A stretch of 16,329 nucleotides of DNA from Candidatus Doudnabacteria bacterium Gr01-1014_77 (GCA_007375915.1 VMFF01000017.1:1-16329), one strand, 5' to 3'; counted from the stretch's first letter, positions 1 to 6,638 are shown. Numbers and translations: made by a program. The notes: generated from the letters alone by a model not told the origin.

Positions 1-398
1 CTTCTTTGAGAAACAGAACCAGCAAGCAACAAATCACAGGAAGCACTCAAATCTCCAACAAACAATCCTGACAAAACTGCAACCTTCAACCCCTTAACCT
101 TTAAAATCGCTTTCTCCAAAGGATCAGTAATTTGTTTAGTTTTAATCCTCTGCTTTGAAATGATGCTTTTAAAATCAGCTATCAAAGAACTCTTAGAATT
201 CAAGATGAAAAACCTTAAAGACTTCCTAGAAAAGCTCTTTAAAAATCCTGCTTTAACTAAATCATTCAAATGCGGGCTTAGATTCCTACTGTGTAGTATT
301 TTTTCTAGTTCACGAACGTTAAAAGCACGTTCTTGGTGGTTCAAGAAAAATAAAATGGCTTTTGCTTTAACTTTGTTCTCTAAAAAATTAGCTACCAT
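1..398 (-). CDS. Partial winged-helix regulator with degenerate nucleotidyltransferase-like domain
   Basis: An open frame on the minus strand begins with ATG at 398 and is still open at the left edge, so only about 132 N-terminal residues are present. Residues 1-75 (MVANFLENKVKAKAILFFLN..., with FNVRELEKIL and LNDLVKAGFLKS) read as a winged helix-turn-helix. Residues about 105-130 (LKVAVLSGLFVGDLSASCDL) resemble the start of a minimal nucleotidyltransferase fold, where GLFVGD and the SxxDL segment stand in for the GSxxxG...DxD signature. Proteins of this layout are common in CPR genomes as putative regulators; that link is from family memory. The catalytic acidic pattern looks eroded (CDLLLAG), suggesting a non-catalytic sensor or binding role. 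It is divergent from the propeller protein at 484. AT-rich composition matches its neighbours. Confidence 0.7.
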   Translation of the reverse strand, partial: MVANFLENKVKAKAILFFLNHQERAFNVRELEKILHSRNLSPHLNDLVKAGFLKSFSRKSLRFFILNSKSSLIADFKSIISKQRIKTKQITDPLEKAILKVKGLKVAVLSGLFVGDLSASCDLLLAGSVSQR

Positions 399-410
399 AC
401 TGTTCTAAAA

Positions 411-439
411 ATTATATCATAGCCCTGCTCTAAATTGAA
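411..439 (-). promoter_or_regulatory. Promoter for the wHTH gene
   Basis: On the minus strand TTCAAT (439-434) and a perfect TATAAT (416-411) are separated by 17 bases, with TGA directly before the -10 (extended -10). The ATG at 398 lies 12 bases downstream of the -10, giving a leader of only about five bases. Confidence 0.7.
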
Positions 440-440
440 T

Positions 441-469
441 TTTAGCACTTTTTGTGCTATTTTTATACA
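441..469 (+). promoter_or_regulatory. Possible promoter for the PPM-like/propeller gene
   Basis: TTTAGC and TATACA are spaced by 17 bases. The -35 is a poor match and overlaps a small hairpin (TAGCAC/GTGCTA, 442-458). If used, the start site is about eight bases before the ATG at 484. Upstream of the ATG there is only a weak A/G-rich ribosome site. Confidence 0.35.
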
Positions 470-483
470 GGTAAGAAAACAGA

Positions 484-2448
484 ATGAGCGCTCTAGAAAC
501 ACAAGTTGGACAGATATTCATAAGTGACAAAAGGCTTTCAAAAAGCTTTGTTTCTTTGCTGTCAGAAAAAGTTCCAGAAACTAATGCTGAAATATACTCC
601 CTAATTGAACTACCAGTATCAGGAGCTACTGCTTGGAACGAATATGAAAGACTTTCCAAACTCATCCAAACAATCCTAAGAAAAAACTTTAGAAACGAAA
701 ATAGCAACTCTTTTGAAAACTCAATAGCTCAGATAAACGACGAGCTCGCAAAACTAGCTGCATCAGGACAAACATCCTGGGTAGGAAAAATAAGCGCTTG
801 TCTTGCTGTCAGACAAAACTCAGATCTTTACGTTGCAACAAGCGGTAAAATCCACGCTTTCCTCTTAAGAGACAGACAACTTTCAGATATAGCAGATTCC
901 CCAGCTAAACCAAACCCATTAAAAACCTTTGAAAACTTTGCCTTGGGCAAAGTTACTAAAAAGGATTTTTTAATTTTCAGCACTACCCAGCTATTCAACT
1001 ACATTTCCATTGAACGTTTCAAAGACATAATAAGCTCAGCATCCCTTGCTGCTGCTTGTCAGACAATCGCTGAAATAATCAAAAACTTAGCTGATGACAG
1101 CATTGCTTTTGGAACATTCATCCTAGAACTAGGTACTTCTAGTGAATTTGGCAGCGAGCAGATTATAAACTTCTCTCCTGTCAGAGAAAATACTTCCCTA
1201 AAAAGATTTGGTGAAGTAACATCAACTGGTTTCATCATGGCTATAAACGGTTCAAAGAAAATCATCTCTAAACTAAGAAGCATTAATTTAAGAGACGTTG
1301 ATCTAAACAACTTCAGACCAGCAAATATAAGAACAAGGGTTTCAGAAAAAGCAAAGCAGCTTTCTGAAATGAAAAGAATAAAAGAACTTCCAAGAGCAAA
1401 AAAATTCTTCCTTTTTTCCTCAATCATCTTTGGCATCATCCTAATAGTCAATATCTTTGTTGCAATCCATGTTCATAACAAAAACACTGCAAACCAAAAA
1501 TACTCTTTGATGCTAGATGATGTTCAAAGCAAACTAAATCAAAGCGCATTTGCATACTCTGATCAATCAAAAGCATTAAGCTTACTTGCTGATGCAAAAA
1601 CAGAACTAGCATCTATCCCAGACAAAGGTTTCAAAGAACAAAAAGACAAACTGTTTTCTCAAATCATTGAACTACAAAACAACATCGGTGGATTAAAAAC
1701 AATTGACCCAAAAGAACTAGCAACATACAAAGAAGCAAGCTTTGACAAAATACGATTTAACAACAGCAGTCTGTGGTTAATAAACTCAACTGGGAATTCA
1801 ATGATCCAGTATGATTTAAAAAACAAAACTTTTGGATCTATCTTTAGTATCCCCAACTCAACACAAAACGCAAGCACATCATTTGAACAAAACCTCTACT
1901 ATTCTAACAAAGATGGTGATCTTTTCTTGATTGATCAAACAAACAAAACCAATGTTCAACAAGCAGGAAGACTAGCATCTAACACAACAGGACTTGTTTT
2001 CTATGGCTCACCTCCTAAAGCATATGCCTTAGACAAAGCAAACAATACCATATCCTCTGTTACAGTTGATGCCCAAGCTCCAGCAACGAACTACTTCAAA
2101 CAAAGCGTAAACCTCTCTGATGCTCAAGATCTTGCCATAGATGGCTCTGTTTACGTCTTAACCAAGACAAGCGTCCTAAAATTCACAAGTGGCCTCCAAA
2201 AGCCATTTAGCGCTTCAGGCTTAAGTTTTAGCGACAACTCAAAGATCCTTGCATCCAAAGCTTGGAACTACATATATGTGCTTGATTCTGGAAACCACAA
2301 AGTAATTGTCTATGACAAAACCGGTAAATTAAAAGCACAATACGACTCTCCAAAGTTCAACGACTTAAAAGACTTTGCAATCGATGACTCTGGAAAAAAT
2401 GCTTACATCTTAAACAACCAAACAGTCTATCAAATCAGCGTGCCATAA
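484..2448 (+). CDS. Membrane-anchored PPM-like pseudophosphatase with C-terminal beta-propeller
   Basis: 654 residues. Residues about 1-217 have the rhythm of a PP2C/PPM fold: an N-terminal strand pair, NDELAKLA helix, SACLAVRQNSDLYVATSGKIHAFL (the place of the GDSR strand) and KKDFLIFSTTQLFNYIS (the place of the LLLCSDGL strand). The metal-binding aspartates of active PPM enzymes are not seen in these places, so it is probably catalytically dead. A single membrane helix lies at about 307-329 after a basic stretch, so the N-terminal domain should be cytoplasmic. Residues about 335-395 look like an extended/coiled segment. The rest carries repeated beta-strand units (SSLWLINSTGNSMIQYD, NYIYVLDSGNHKVIVYD, GKNAYILNNQTVYQI) typical of NHL/six-bladed propellers and would sit outside. 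The 3' end overlaps the convergent sigma gene by 14 bp. A sensing or scaffold role is inference. Confidence 0.75.
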   Translation: MSALETQVGQIFISDKRLSKSFVSLLSEKVPETNAEIYSLIELPVSGATAWNEYERLSKLIQTILRKNFRNENSNSFENSIAQINDELAKLAASGQTSWVGKISACLAVRQNSDLYVATSGKIHAFLLRDRQLSDIADSPAKPNPLKTFENFALGKVTKKDFLIFSTTQLFNYISIERFKDIISSASLAAACQTIAEIIKNLADDSIAFGTFILELGTSSEFGSEQIINFSPVRENTSLKRFGEVTSTGFIMAINGSKKIISKLRSINLRDVDLNNFRPANIRTRVSEKAKQLSEMKRIKELPRAKKFFLFSSIIFGIILIVNIFVAIHVHNKNTANQKYSLMLDDVQSKLNQSAFAYSDQSKALSLLADAKTELASIPDKGFKEQKDKLFSQIIELQNNIGGLKTIDPKELATYKEASFDKIRFNNSSLWLINSTGNSMIQYDLKNKTFGSIFSIPNSTQNASTSFEQNLYYSNKDGDLFLIDQTNKTNVQQAGRLASNTTGLVFYGSPPKAYALDKANNTISSVTVDAQAPATNYFKQSVNLSDAQDLAIDGSVYVLTKTSVLKFTSGLQKPFSASGLSFSDNSKILASKAWNYIYVLDSGNHKVIVYDKTGKLKAQYDSPKFNDLKDFAIDDSGKNAYILNNQTVYQISVP

Positions 2449-2929
2449 CCTCAACTGATAAATGTTTTAAAGCCCGATTAATTCTTTGTTTAACAGAACT
2501 AATCGGCTTTTTTAATTTCTCTGCTACCTGTTCCAAACTTAAACCTTGAAAATACACAAACTCCAAAATCTCCCTATCAGAATCTCTCAAACAAGCAAGA
2601 GCGTAAATAATGCTCTGACGCTCAAAAACCAACTCAGGATTTTCTTGGTTGTAATATGCAACTAACTGTACATCAGAAACAACGCTTAAAGGTTCAAAGA
2701 AGCCATACCTCCATCTTTTAGCTGTGTTTATCCCTATACCAAACAACCAAGCCTTAAAACTTCTGCTCTGATCAAACCTTTCAAACTTTATATATGCTTT
2801 AACAAAAGTCTCCTGAACAATATCCTCAACATTTTGTTTGTCATAACCAAACCGAGAAACAAGAAAATTACGCAAAGATTTACTATGCTGATGAAATAAC
2901 AGCTCAAATTGTTTTTCTTTAGATAACAT
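2435..2929 (-). CDS. ECF-type sigma-70 family RNA polymerase sigma factor
   Basis: 164 residues from ATG at 2929; an in-frame GTG nine bases upstream (2938) is less likely because it falls inside the rplL terminator stem. Region 2 (about residues 8-75) contains FLVSRFGYDKQNVEDIVQET, FVKAYIKFERFD and SFKAWLFGIGINTAKRW, the core-binding and -10 recognition helices. Region 4 (about 108-160) contains LRDSDREILEFVYFQGLSLEQVAEKL and ISSVKQRINRALKHL, a -35-binding helix-turn-helix. There is no region 1.1 or 3, as in ECF factors. No anti-sigma gene is next to it, but the convergent partner is a membrane-anchored two-domain protein that could be a signalling partner (inference only). No Shine-Dalgarno is visible. 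It ends TGA, overlapping the propeller gene's 3' end. Confidence 0.88.
   Translation of the reverse strand: MLSKEKQFELLFHQHSKSLRNFLVSRFGYDKQNVEDIVQETFVKAYIKFERFDQSRSFKAWLFGIGINTAKRWRYGFFEPLSVVSDVQLVAYYNQENPELVFERQSIIYALACLRDSDREILEFVYFQGLSLEQVAEKLKKPISSVKQRINRALKHLSVEVMAR
2469..2513 (+). terminator. Rho-independent terminator inside the antisense sigma gene
   Basis: Plus-strand hairpin: AAAGCC/GGCTTT and GATTA/TAATC stacked with one bulged C, continued by TTCT/AGAA with a nine-base loop, followed by six T residues (2508-2513). It lies 20 bases after the propeller gene and entirely within the convergent sigma coding sequence, where the same bases encode the region 4.2 helix-turn-helix. Confidence 0.8.
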
Positions 2930-2930
2930 A

Positions 2931-2959
2931 AAAAGCACTTAATAATATAAGTGCTTTTT
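2931..2959 (-). terminator. Terminator of rplJ-rplL (bidirectional shape)
   Basis: Perfect 11-bp stem AAAAGCACTTA/TAAGTGCTTTT with a six-base loop and T-runs on both strands. On the minus strand it follows rplL by about 40 bases. Its T-run ends immediately before the ATG of the sigma gene. Confidence 0.85.
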
Positions 2960-2997
2960 ATTCTACTCCTAAGAGATTAAGAAATTCTTAACTCCTG

Positions 2998-3372
2998 TTA
3001 TTTCAATGTTACTTTACCACCTGCTTCTTCCAATTTCTTTTTCATTTCTTCAGCTTCTGCTTTAGCAACATTTTCCTTAACTGCTTTTGGTGCGCCATCT
3101 ACCAAGTCCTTAGCTTCTTTTAAGCCAACGCCTGTGATTTCACGAACTACTTTAATGACGCCAATCTTGTTTGCGCCACCTTCAGTTAATTCAACTGTGA
3201 ACTCTGACTTCTCTTCACCAGCTGCGGCTGCTGCTGGGGCTGCTCCACCCATCATTACTGGAGCTGCTGCTGAAACGCCGAACTTCTCTTCCAATGCTTT
3301 AACAAGCTCGGAAAGTTCCAAGACGCTCAATTTTTCAATTTCGGAGATAATACTTTGAAATTTCTCTGACAT
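2998..3372 (-). CDS. rplL: Ribosomal protein bL12 (L7/L12)
   Basis: 124 residues, the usual length. It forms the flexible stalk that recruits translation factors to the 50S subunit as dimers bound to uL10. The N-terminal dimerisation helices (residues 5-30, LSVLELSELVKALEEKFGV) are followed by an Ala/Pro hinge (about 36-52) and the globular C-terminal domain (about 55-124) with EKSEFTVELTEGG, KIGVIKVVREITGVGLKEAKDLVDGAPK and a terminal GGKVTLK. A clear AGAAAGGA ribosome site precedes the ATG. It follows rplJ after 16 bases and is co-transcribed with it under the L10 leader. Confidence 0.98.
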   Translation of the reverse strand: MSEKFQSIISEIEKLSVLELSELVKALEEKFGVSAAAPVMMGGAAPAAAAAGEEKSEFTVELTEGGANKIGVIKVVREITGVGLKEAKDLVDGAPKAVKENVAKAEAEEMKKKLEEAGGKVTLK

Positions 3373-3388
3373 GATTGTCCTTTCTTAA

Positions 3389-3910
3389 TTATTGTTTACT
3401 TACTTGGATTGCATTAACAACGTACACGAGCTTGCGTAAATTGCCCGCCAAAACATTAACAAAGCCTGAAACAGGAGCATTGATTGTACCAACAACCATA
3501 CCCAATAGTTCATGCTTACTTGGTAATGCTGCCAAGGCGCCAACTTCTGCTGAGGTGATTACTTTGTTATTCATCACACCCATCAAAATCTGAACATTCT
3601 TGTTTTCTTTGGCAAAAGCGCTCAAAACGCGAGCTGGACCAACTTCGTCTTCCTTAGATACAGCAATGGCAACTGGTGCCTTAAAATCCATCGCAGAAAT
3701 ATCAACACCGTGCTTTTGCAAAGCTTTCTTAATCAAAGAAATCTTCGCAACCTTAGCAAAAATGTTTTCTTTACGCAATGAACGACGCAACTGATCAATT
3801 TTCTTAACAGTTGTGCCTCTGTAATCAGCAAAAACGATTGCTTTAGCATTTTCAAACTGACCTTCTAAGTCAGCTAAAATCTGCTCTTTTTCTTTTCTTG
3901 TAACAGCCAT
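3389..3910 (-). CDS. rplJ: Ribosomal protein uL10
   Basis: 173 residues. It anchors the L12 dimers to 23S rRNA at the stalk base. The N-terminal RNA-binding domain contains AVTRKEKEQILADLEGQFENAKAIVFADYRGT, VKKIDQLRRSLRKENIFAKVAKISLIKKAL and the later LSAFAKENKNVQILMGVMNNK block; the C-terminal LRKLVYVVNAIQ helix is the L12-binding tail. An AAAGGA ribosome site lies eight bases before the ATG. It is first in the rplJ-rplL operon, here directly downstream of mltG and not after rplK-rplA. The upstream leader predicts feedback control by the L10-L12 complex. Confidence 0.98.
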   Translation of the reverse strand: MAVTRKEKEQILADLEGQFENAKAIVFADYRGTTVKKIDQLRRSLRKENIFAKVAKISLIKKALQKHGVDISAMDFKAPVAIAVSKEDEVGPARVLSAFAKENKNVQILMGVMNNKVITSAEVGALAALPSKHELLGMVVGTINAPVSGFVNVLAGNLRKLVYVVNAIQVSKQ

Positions 3911-3961
3911 GAGGTTTTTCCTTTATGACTTATATCTGAATAGACCGACCGGTATTCCTGT

Positions 3962-3991
3962 TAAAAAATAAATCTCGGTTATTAAACCGAG
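3962..3991 (-). terminator. Attenuator hairpin in the rplJ leader
   Basis: On the minus strand CTCGGTT/AACCGAG (3991-3974) forms a seven-base-pair stem with a four-base loop, followed after a few bases by a run of six T (ATTTATTTTTTAA). It lies 64 bases before the rplJ start, so it can stop transcription before the operon. Confidence 0.8.
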
Positions 3992-4098
3992 TGAAATTAG
4001 CACTTAAGATGATCTTGAAATGCTTTTCCTCGGTAGGCTTACTGCTTAAGCAGATTATGCTCTAAAAGAGCGCCGACTTTCTTTGGAATATTCTATTC
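3974..4098 (-). ncRNA. L10 leader (ribosomal protein autoregulatory RNA)
   Basis: From the predicted start site near 4098 the minus-strand RNA forms a closing stem GUCGGC/GCCUAC (4077-4072 with 4038-4033, one mismatch), enclosing hairpins GCUCU/AGAGC (4071-4059) and CUGC/GCAG (4053-4042), followed by the conserved CCGAGG. This three-way arrangement and the CCGAGG are the L10 leader signature. ACCGAG at 4034-4029 is also fully complementary to CUCGGU, the 5' arm of the attenuator, so an antiterminator can form as an alternative. L10-L12 binding would favour the leader fold and hence termination, as described for the Bacillus subtilis rplJL operon. Confidence 0.85.
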
Positions 4099-4104
4099 AC
4101 CAAC

Positions 4105-4133
4105 AATATACCAGAAACAGGAAAAACAGTCAA
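4105..4133 (-). promoter_or_regulatory. Promoter of rplJ-rplL
   Basis: TTGACT (4133-4128) and TATATT (4110-4105) on the minus strand with an exact 17-base spacer. The -35 box begins just five bases after the mltG stop codon. Predicted start near 4098. Confidence 0.88.
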
Positions 4134-4137
4134 CAAC

Positions 4138-4992
4138 CTACTTCAAATATTTTCGTTTGTTAACATTATGCTCATCTAAGGTTTTAGCATAAACTGCTGT
4201 CCCATCTTTCATAGTCAAGAAATACAAATAATCTGTGTCCTTGTAATATATTGCTGCTTTAATTGCAGATAGAGAAGGATTAGAAATTGGACCAGGAGGC
4301 AAACCACGATACTTGTAAGTATTGTATGGCGAATCAATTAATAAATCAGCGGAACTTGCTTGCGGATTATTTTTCTTCGTAATATACCCAATCGTTGCAT
4401 CACTTTGTAAAGCCATGTTGATCTTCAAACGATTCATGAATATTCCTGCAACAGTTTCTCTTTCTTCTTGAAGAGCTTGCAAATCAGCAGAAGAAATCTT
4501 TGAAGTATTTCTTCCGACTTCTTTTTCAATAATCGAAGCAAGAGTTAAAACATCATAAATGCTACGGTCTTGTTTAGCAATATCAACTCGCATCTGTGTT
4601 GTCATCTTTCCCTCCAAATTATCCATCATCTTTTTAACAACACTAGAAGCCGTTGGCTTTGATGCTATGAAATATGTATCAGGAAAAAGATACCCTTCCA
4701 AAGAACTGGGCTTTGGATTTAAATCTTTTAACTCTCCAAAAAAATCATAGTCAGCTAAAACAGCTTTTAATTCAGTATTAAAATCTTTCTCAGTAACTAA
4801 ACCGCGTTTTTCTAAATCAGAAGCCATGTCAGAGATAGTCCAACCTTCAACAGCACGCCAAGAAACCTGCGGCGCTTTCATATTTGCAAGCTGTTCTCTT
4901 CTTGCTTCCCTGTCTGATAGTAATTTTGCTCCTACTAAAGCCAAGCAAATAGCTGAAAGTATAAAGACGGCTCCAAAAATCTTGTATTTCAT
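4138..4992 (-). CDS. mltG: Endolytic murein transglycosylase MltG (YceG-like)
   Basis: 284 residues. It cleaves nascent glycan strands within the chain and so sets glycan length at the outer face of the membrane. An N-terminal membrane helix at about 4-22 is followed by a LysM-like segment (RAVEGWTISDMASDLEKRGLV, 46-66). The YceG core has LEGYLFPDTY (98-107), TLASIIEKEVG (150-160) with the catalytic glutamate expected at E156, AGIFMNRLKINMALQSDATIGY (182-203) and SPYNTYKYRGLPPGPISNPS (221-240). It is slightly shorter than E. coli MltG. It shows that this cell makes a peptidoglycan wall. No clear Shine-Dalgarno is visible; a weak TTGTAA-17-TAAAGT promoter would put the start site close to the ATG. 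Downstream, rplJ has its own promoter. Confidence 0.95.
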   Translation of the reverse strand: MKYKIFGAVFILSAICLALVGAKLLSDREARREQLANMKAPQVSWRAVEGWTISDMASDLEKRGLVTEKDFNTELKAVLADYDFFGELKDLNPKPSSLEGYLFPDTYFIASKPTASSVVKKMMDNLEGKMTTQMRVDIAKQDRSIYDVLTLASIIEKEVGRNTSKISSADLQALQEERETVAGIFMNRLKINMALQSDATIGYITKKNNPQASSADLLIDSPYNTYKYRGLPPGPISNPSLSAIKAAIYYKDTDYLYFLTMKDGTAVYAKTLDEHNVNKRKYLK

Positions 4993-5022
4993 ATATTCAT
5001 ACTTTAACAGACACCAAAGGTA

Positions 5023-5051
5023 TTTACAAAATGCGAAATATCTGATATACT
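5023..5051 (+). promoter_or_regulatory. Plus-strand promoter with no downstream protein gene
   Basis: TTTACA (5023-5028), 17 bases, TATACT (5046-5051); predicted start near 5058. The transcript would end at the 5188-5223 terminator, and no ATG lies between. Confidence 0.75.
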
Positions 5052-5057
5052 TAGTTC

Positions 5058-5223
5058 AGTAAAGATCGAATTGAAACAAAAACAAAGAAAAACTAAATAT
5101 ACATACTGATTCTCTAGAAAAGGAATTATTTTTTCTGTCTGATAACGTTAATCCCCTAGCTTTAGACAACTAAATATAGTAGGCTCCAAAACAAAGACCT
5201 CGAGAAATCGAGGCCTTTGTTTT
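5058..5223 (+). ncRNA. Candidate small RNA of about 165 nt
   Basis: A good promoter and a strong terminator bracket 165 bases on the plus strand without any ATG, while both flanking genes are on the minus strand. The 5' third is an unstructured A-rich tract. It is followed by AGAAAA/TTTTCT (5116-5121 with 5131-5136), then CCTA...TAGG enclosing TTTA/TAAA (about 5154-5183), then the terminator stem with a GAAA tetraloop. It lacks tmRNA, SRP or RNase P signatures; 6S RNA is not excluded but the 5' and 3' ends do not obviously pair. Identity unknown. Confidence 0.5.
5188..5223. terminator. Bidirectional terminator with GAAA tetraloop
   Basis: AAAACAAAG/CTTTGTTTT plus CCTCGA/TCGAGG around a GAAA loop, with one A.C mismatch: about 15 paired bases with T-rich ends on both strands. 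It ends the candidate small RNA on the plus strand and the channel-like gene (5256-5951) on the minus strand. Confidence 0.85.
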
Positions 5224-5255
5224 AATATCCCTTTTAAAAAGGATTTTTGTTTTAG

Positions 5256-5951
5256 TTATCTATCGCTGGTTAGGTCTCTTTCAATAGAGTCCAAAACTTT
5301 CTTTGCATGATCTCTGCCACCCAAACCAAAGGCTAAGCCTCCGGCTAGAGCAAGCATGGCCACGACTGCTGTAAACAAGCTCTGGATAAATTGAGTATTT
5401 ACCTTCAACTGATCCAATGCTGTTAAGAAAGCTAAAATCAAAATTGCCCAGCGTGTTACTGCGCCTAGTGCATCTGCACCGTGCAATTGACCAGCTGCAA
5501 CAACTCCCTTAACAAGAGCTGACAAGAAGTTTGCTGCAATCATACCAATCAACAAAATTGCACAAGCAACAATTACGTTTCCAAAATATGGAAATACTGT
5601 TGTGTACAAAAACTGACTGACTTGAGTTAACCCCAAAATGTCAGCTGCTGCGATAAATGATCCGATCAGGAAAAACCACTTTACTAACCATTCACCAAAA
5701 TTGGAAATGCTTAGATTCCTGCCTGTTCGGTGAGACAAGTGATCAAGACCCAAACGATTTGCTAACGTATCAACTTTTACTGCAAGCAAAACTTTCTGGA
5801 CAATCTTGCCCAAGAAAATAGCTACCATCCAACCTAAAATTAGGAAGATGATTGCTGCTAAAATATTTGGCAAGTAGCCAACTACTTTAAACCAAAGATT
5901 CTGCATGGAGTCTAAAAGACTTGCCTGATATGTTCCATTGTAATAATTCAT
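5256..5951 (-). CDS. Mechanosensitive-channel-like membrane protein (conserved TM-helix repeat family)
   Basis: 231 residues from ATG at 5951, chosen because AAGGAA sits six bases upstream; the longer frame from TTG at 5996 has no such site. About five membrane helices are visible: LPNILAAIIFLILGWMVAIFLG, LVKWFFLIGSFIAAADILGL, NVIVACAILLIGMIAANFLSALV, WAILILAFLTALDQL and FIQSLFTAVVAMLALAGGLAFGLGG. The terminal GLAFGLGGRDHAKKVLDSIE matches the pore-helix end of the MscS-related conserved TM-helix family (CmpX-like), but the MscS beta-domain is missing. The repeat NILAAIIFLILGW / NVIVACAILLIGM is internal duplication typical of the family. Osmotic or membrane-tension release is the likely role, by family. 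Its gene ends at a bidirectional terminator. Confidence 0.82.
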   Translation of the reverse strand: MNYYNGTYQASLLDSMQNLWFKVVGYLPNILAAIIFLILGWMVAIFLGKIVQKVLLAVKVDTLANRLGLDHLSHRTGRNLSISNFGEWLVKWFFLIGSFIAAADILGLTQVSQFLYTTVFPYFGNVIVACAILLIGMIAANFLSALVKGVVAAGQLHGADALGAVTRWAILILAFLTALDQLKVNTQFIQSLFTAVVAMLALAGGLAFGLGGRDHAKKVLDSIERDLTSDR

Positions 5952-6052
5952 ATGTGTTTCCTTGTTTAGTTCTTTCGAACTATATATTAAATCCAAATCG
6001 ACCAGTTGGATCTTTTAAATTAATTAACAAGCAAAAGAAATATAGATGTGCT

Positions 6053-6105
6053 AAAAAAATAAAGCGAACCTCTCAACTCCCAAATATCTTTGGGCTTAGG
6101 TTCGC
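6053..6105 (-). terminator. Terminator of the DoxX-like gene
   Basis: On the minus strand GCGAACCT/AGGTTCGC (8 bp) encloses a second stem CCCAAA/TTTGGG, followed by TTTATTTTTTT. It lies about 65 bases after the DoxX stop. Confidence 0.8.
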
Positions 6106-6170
6106 AAATCAATTATTTTTTCTGTGTAAATAGTTATACACATCTTACGTTTATTATATCAAATCCCCTA

Positions 6171-6524
6171 CTAAACAGCAAAAAACAATGCAAGAGCAGC
6201 CAATCCCAGCCCAATATCCCTGAAAGTTATATCCAAAACCCCTAATCCAGGAGCTAGGGCAATAACAAACAACAAAACAGCAGCTACAAGAGAAAAAAAC
6301 TTAATCTTTACATTCCCCAAGAACAATAGACCAAGCGCAATATCAAGCAACGCATGAGCAAAAAGCAAATTCTCCCTAGTAAACCCAAAATCTGTAACCC
6401 ACATAGGAACAAAACCAACCCAATCGCTTGGATTTATCAAAGACCTAACCCCAGCATAAATAAATACAAAAGCTAGGGATATTCTTAACAACAAGACTGT
6501 TTTTTGAACCTGTTCTGCTCTCAT
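6171..6524 (-). CDS. DoxX-like small membrane protein
   Basis: 117 residues from ATG at 6524 (six residues shorter than the longest frame). Four membrane helices are seen: VLLLRISLAFVFIYAGVRSLI, LLFAHALLDIALGLLFLG, FFSLVAAVLLFVIALAPG and IGLGLAALALFFAV. The R-x-S/L-L-x-F-V-F-I-Y-A-G-V-R start and the H-A-L-L-D-I-A-L-G-L second helix are DoxX/DUF-like family features. These proteins are linked to membrane redox or quinone functions in other bacteria, but the role here is unknown. The shorter start is preferred because TATAAT lies exactly six bases before that ATG; the longer start (6542) would place the -10 box inside the gene. It is monocistronic. Confidence 0.75.
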   Translation of the reverse strand: MRAEQVQKTVLLLRISLAFVFIYAGVRSLINPSDWVGFVPMWVTDFGFTRENLLFAHALLDIALGLLFLGNVKIKFFSLVAAVLLFVIALAPGLGVLDITFRDIGLGLAALALFFAV

Positions 6525-6530
6525 CCCTAA

Positions 6531-6536
6531 ATTATA
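6531..6536 (-). promoter_or_regulatory. -10 box of DoxX-like gene (leaderless arrangement)
   Basis: Perfect TATAAT on the minus strand, six bases before ATG at 6524; no convincing -35. The start site would fall at or next to the A of the ATG. Confidence 0.55.
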
Positions 6537-6541
6537 CACCA

Positions 6542-6570
6542 TTGCAGAGCCGTTTTTGCAGTGCTACGAT
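6542..6570 (+). promoter_or_regulatory. Promoter of GC-rich cassette 1
   Basis: TTGCAG, 17 bases, TACGAT, with TGC directly before the -10 (extended -10 form). Predicted start near 6577, giving a 62-base leader to the ATG at 6639. It is back to back with the DoxX promoter. Confidence 0.55.
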
Positions 6571-6577
6571 GAACTTA

Positions 6578-6632
6578 CCTGGAATGCCCAGGAGACTTCC
6601 ACCCTAGCGGTGGTAAATCCTTTCGAGAAGGA
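6578..6632 (+). promoter_or_regulatory. Triple-hairpin 5' leader that hides the ribosome site
   Basis: Three successive hairpins each have a five-base-pair stem and a five-base loop: CCTGG/CCAGG (6578-6592), CCACC/GGTGG (6599-6613) and TCCTT/AAGGA (6618-6632). The 3' arm of the third contains most of the AAGGAG Shine-Dalgarno (6628-6633), so the RNA can mask its own ribosome site. Confidence 0.6.
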
Positions 6633-6638
6633 GAGTCC

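Noticed and set aside
160..408. Plus-strand frame of 82 residues at the left edge
   Set aside because: It is antisense to the partial wHTH gene, which has a perfect extended -10 promoter and a recognisable fold; this frame has no ribosome site.
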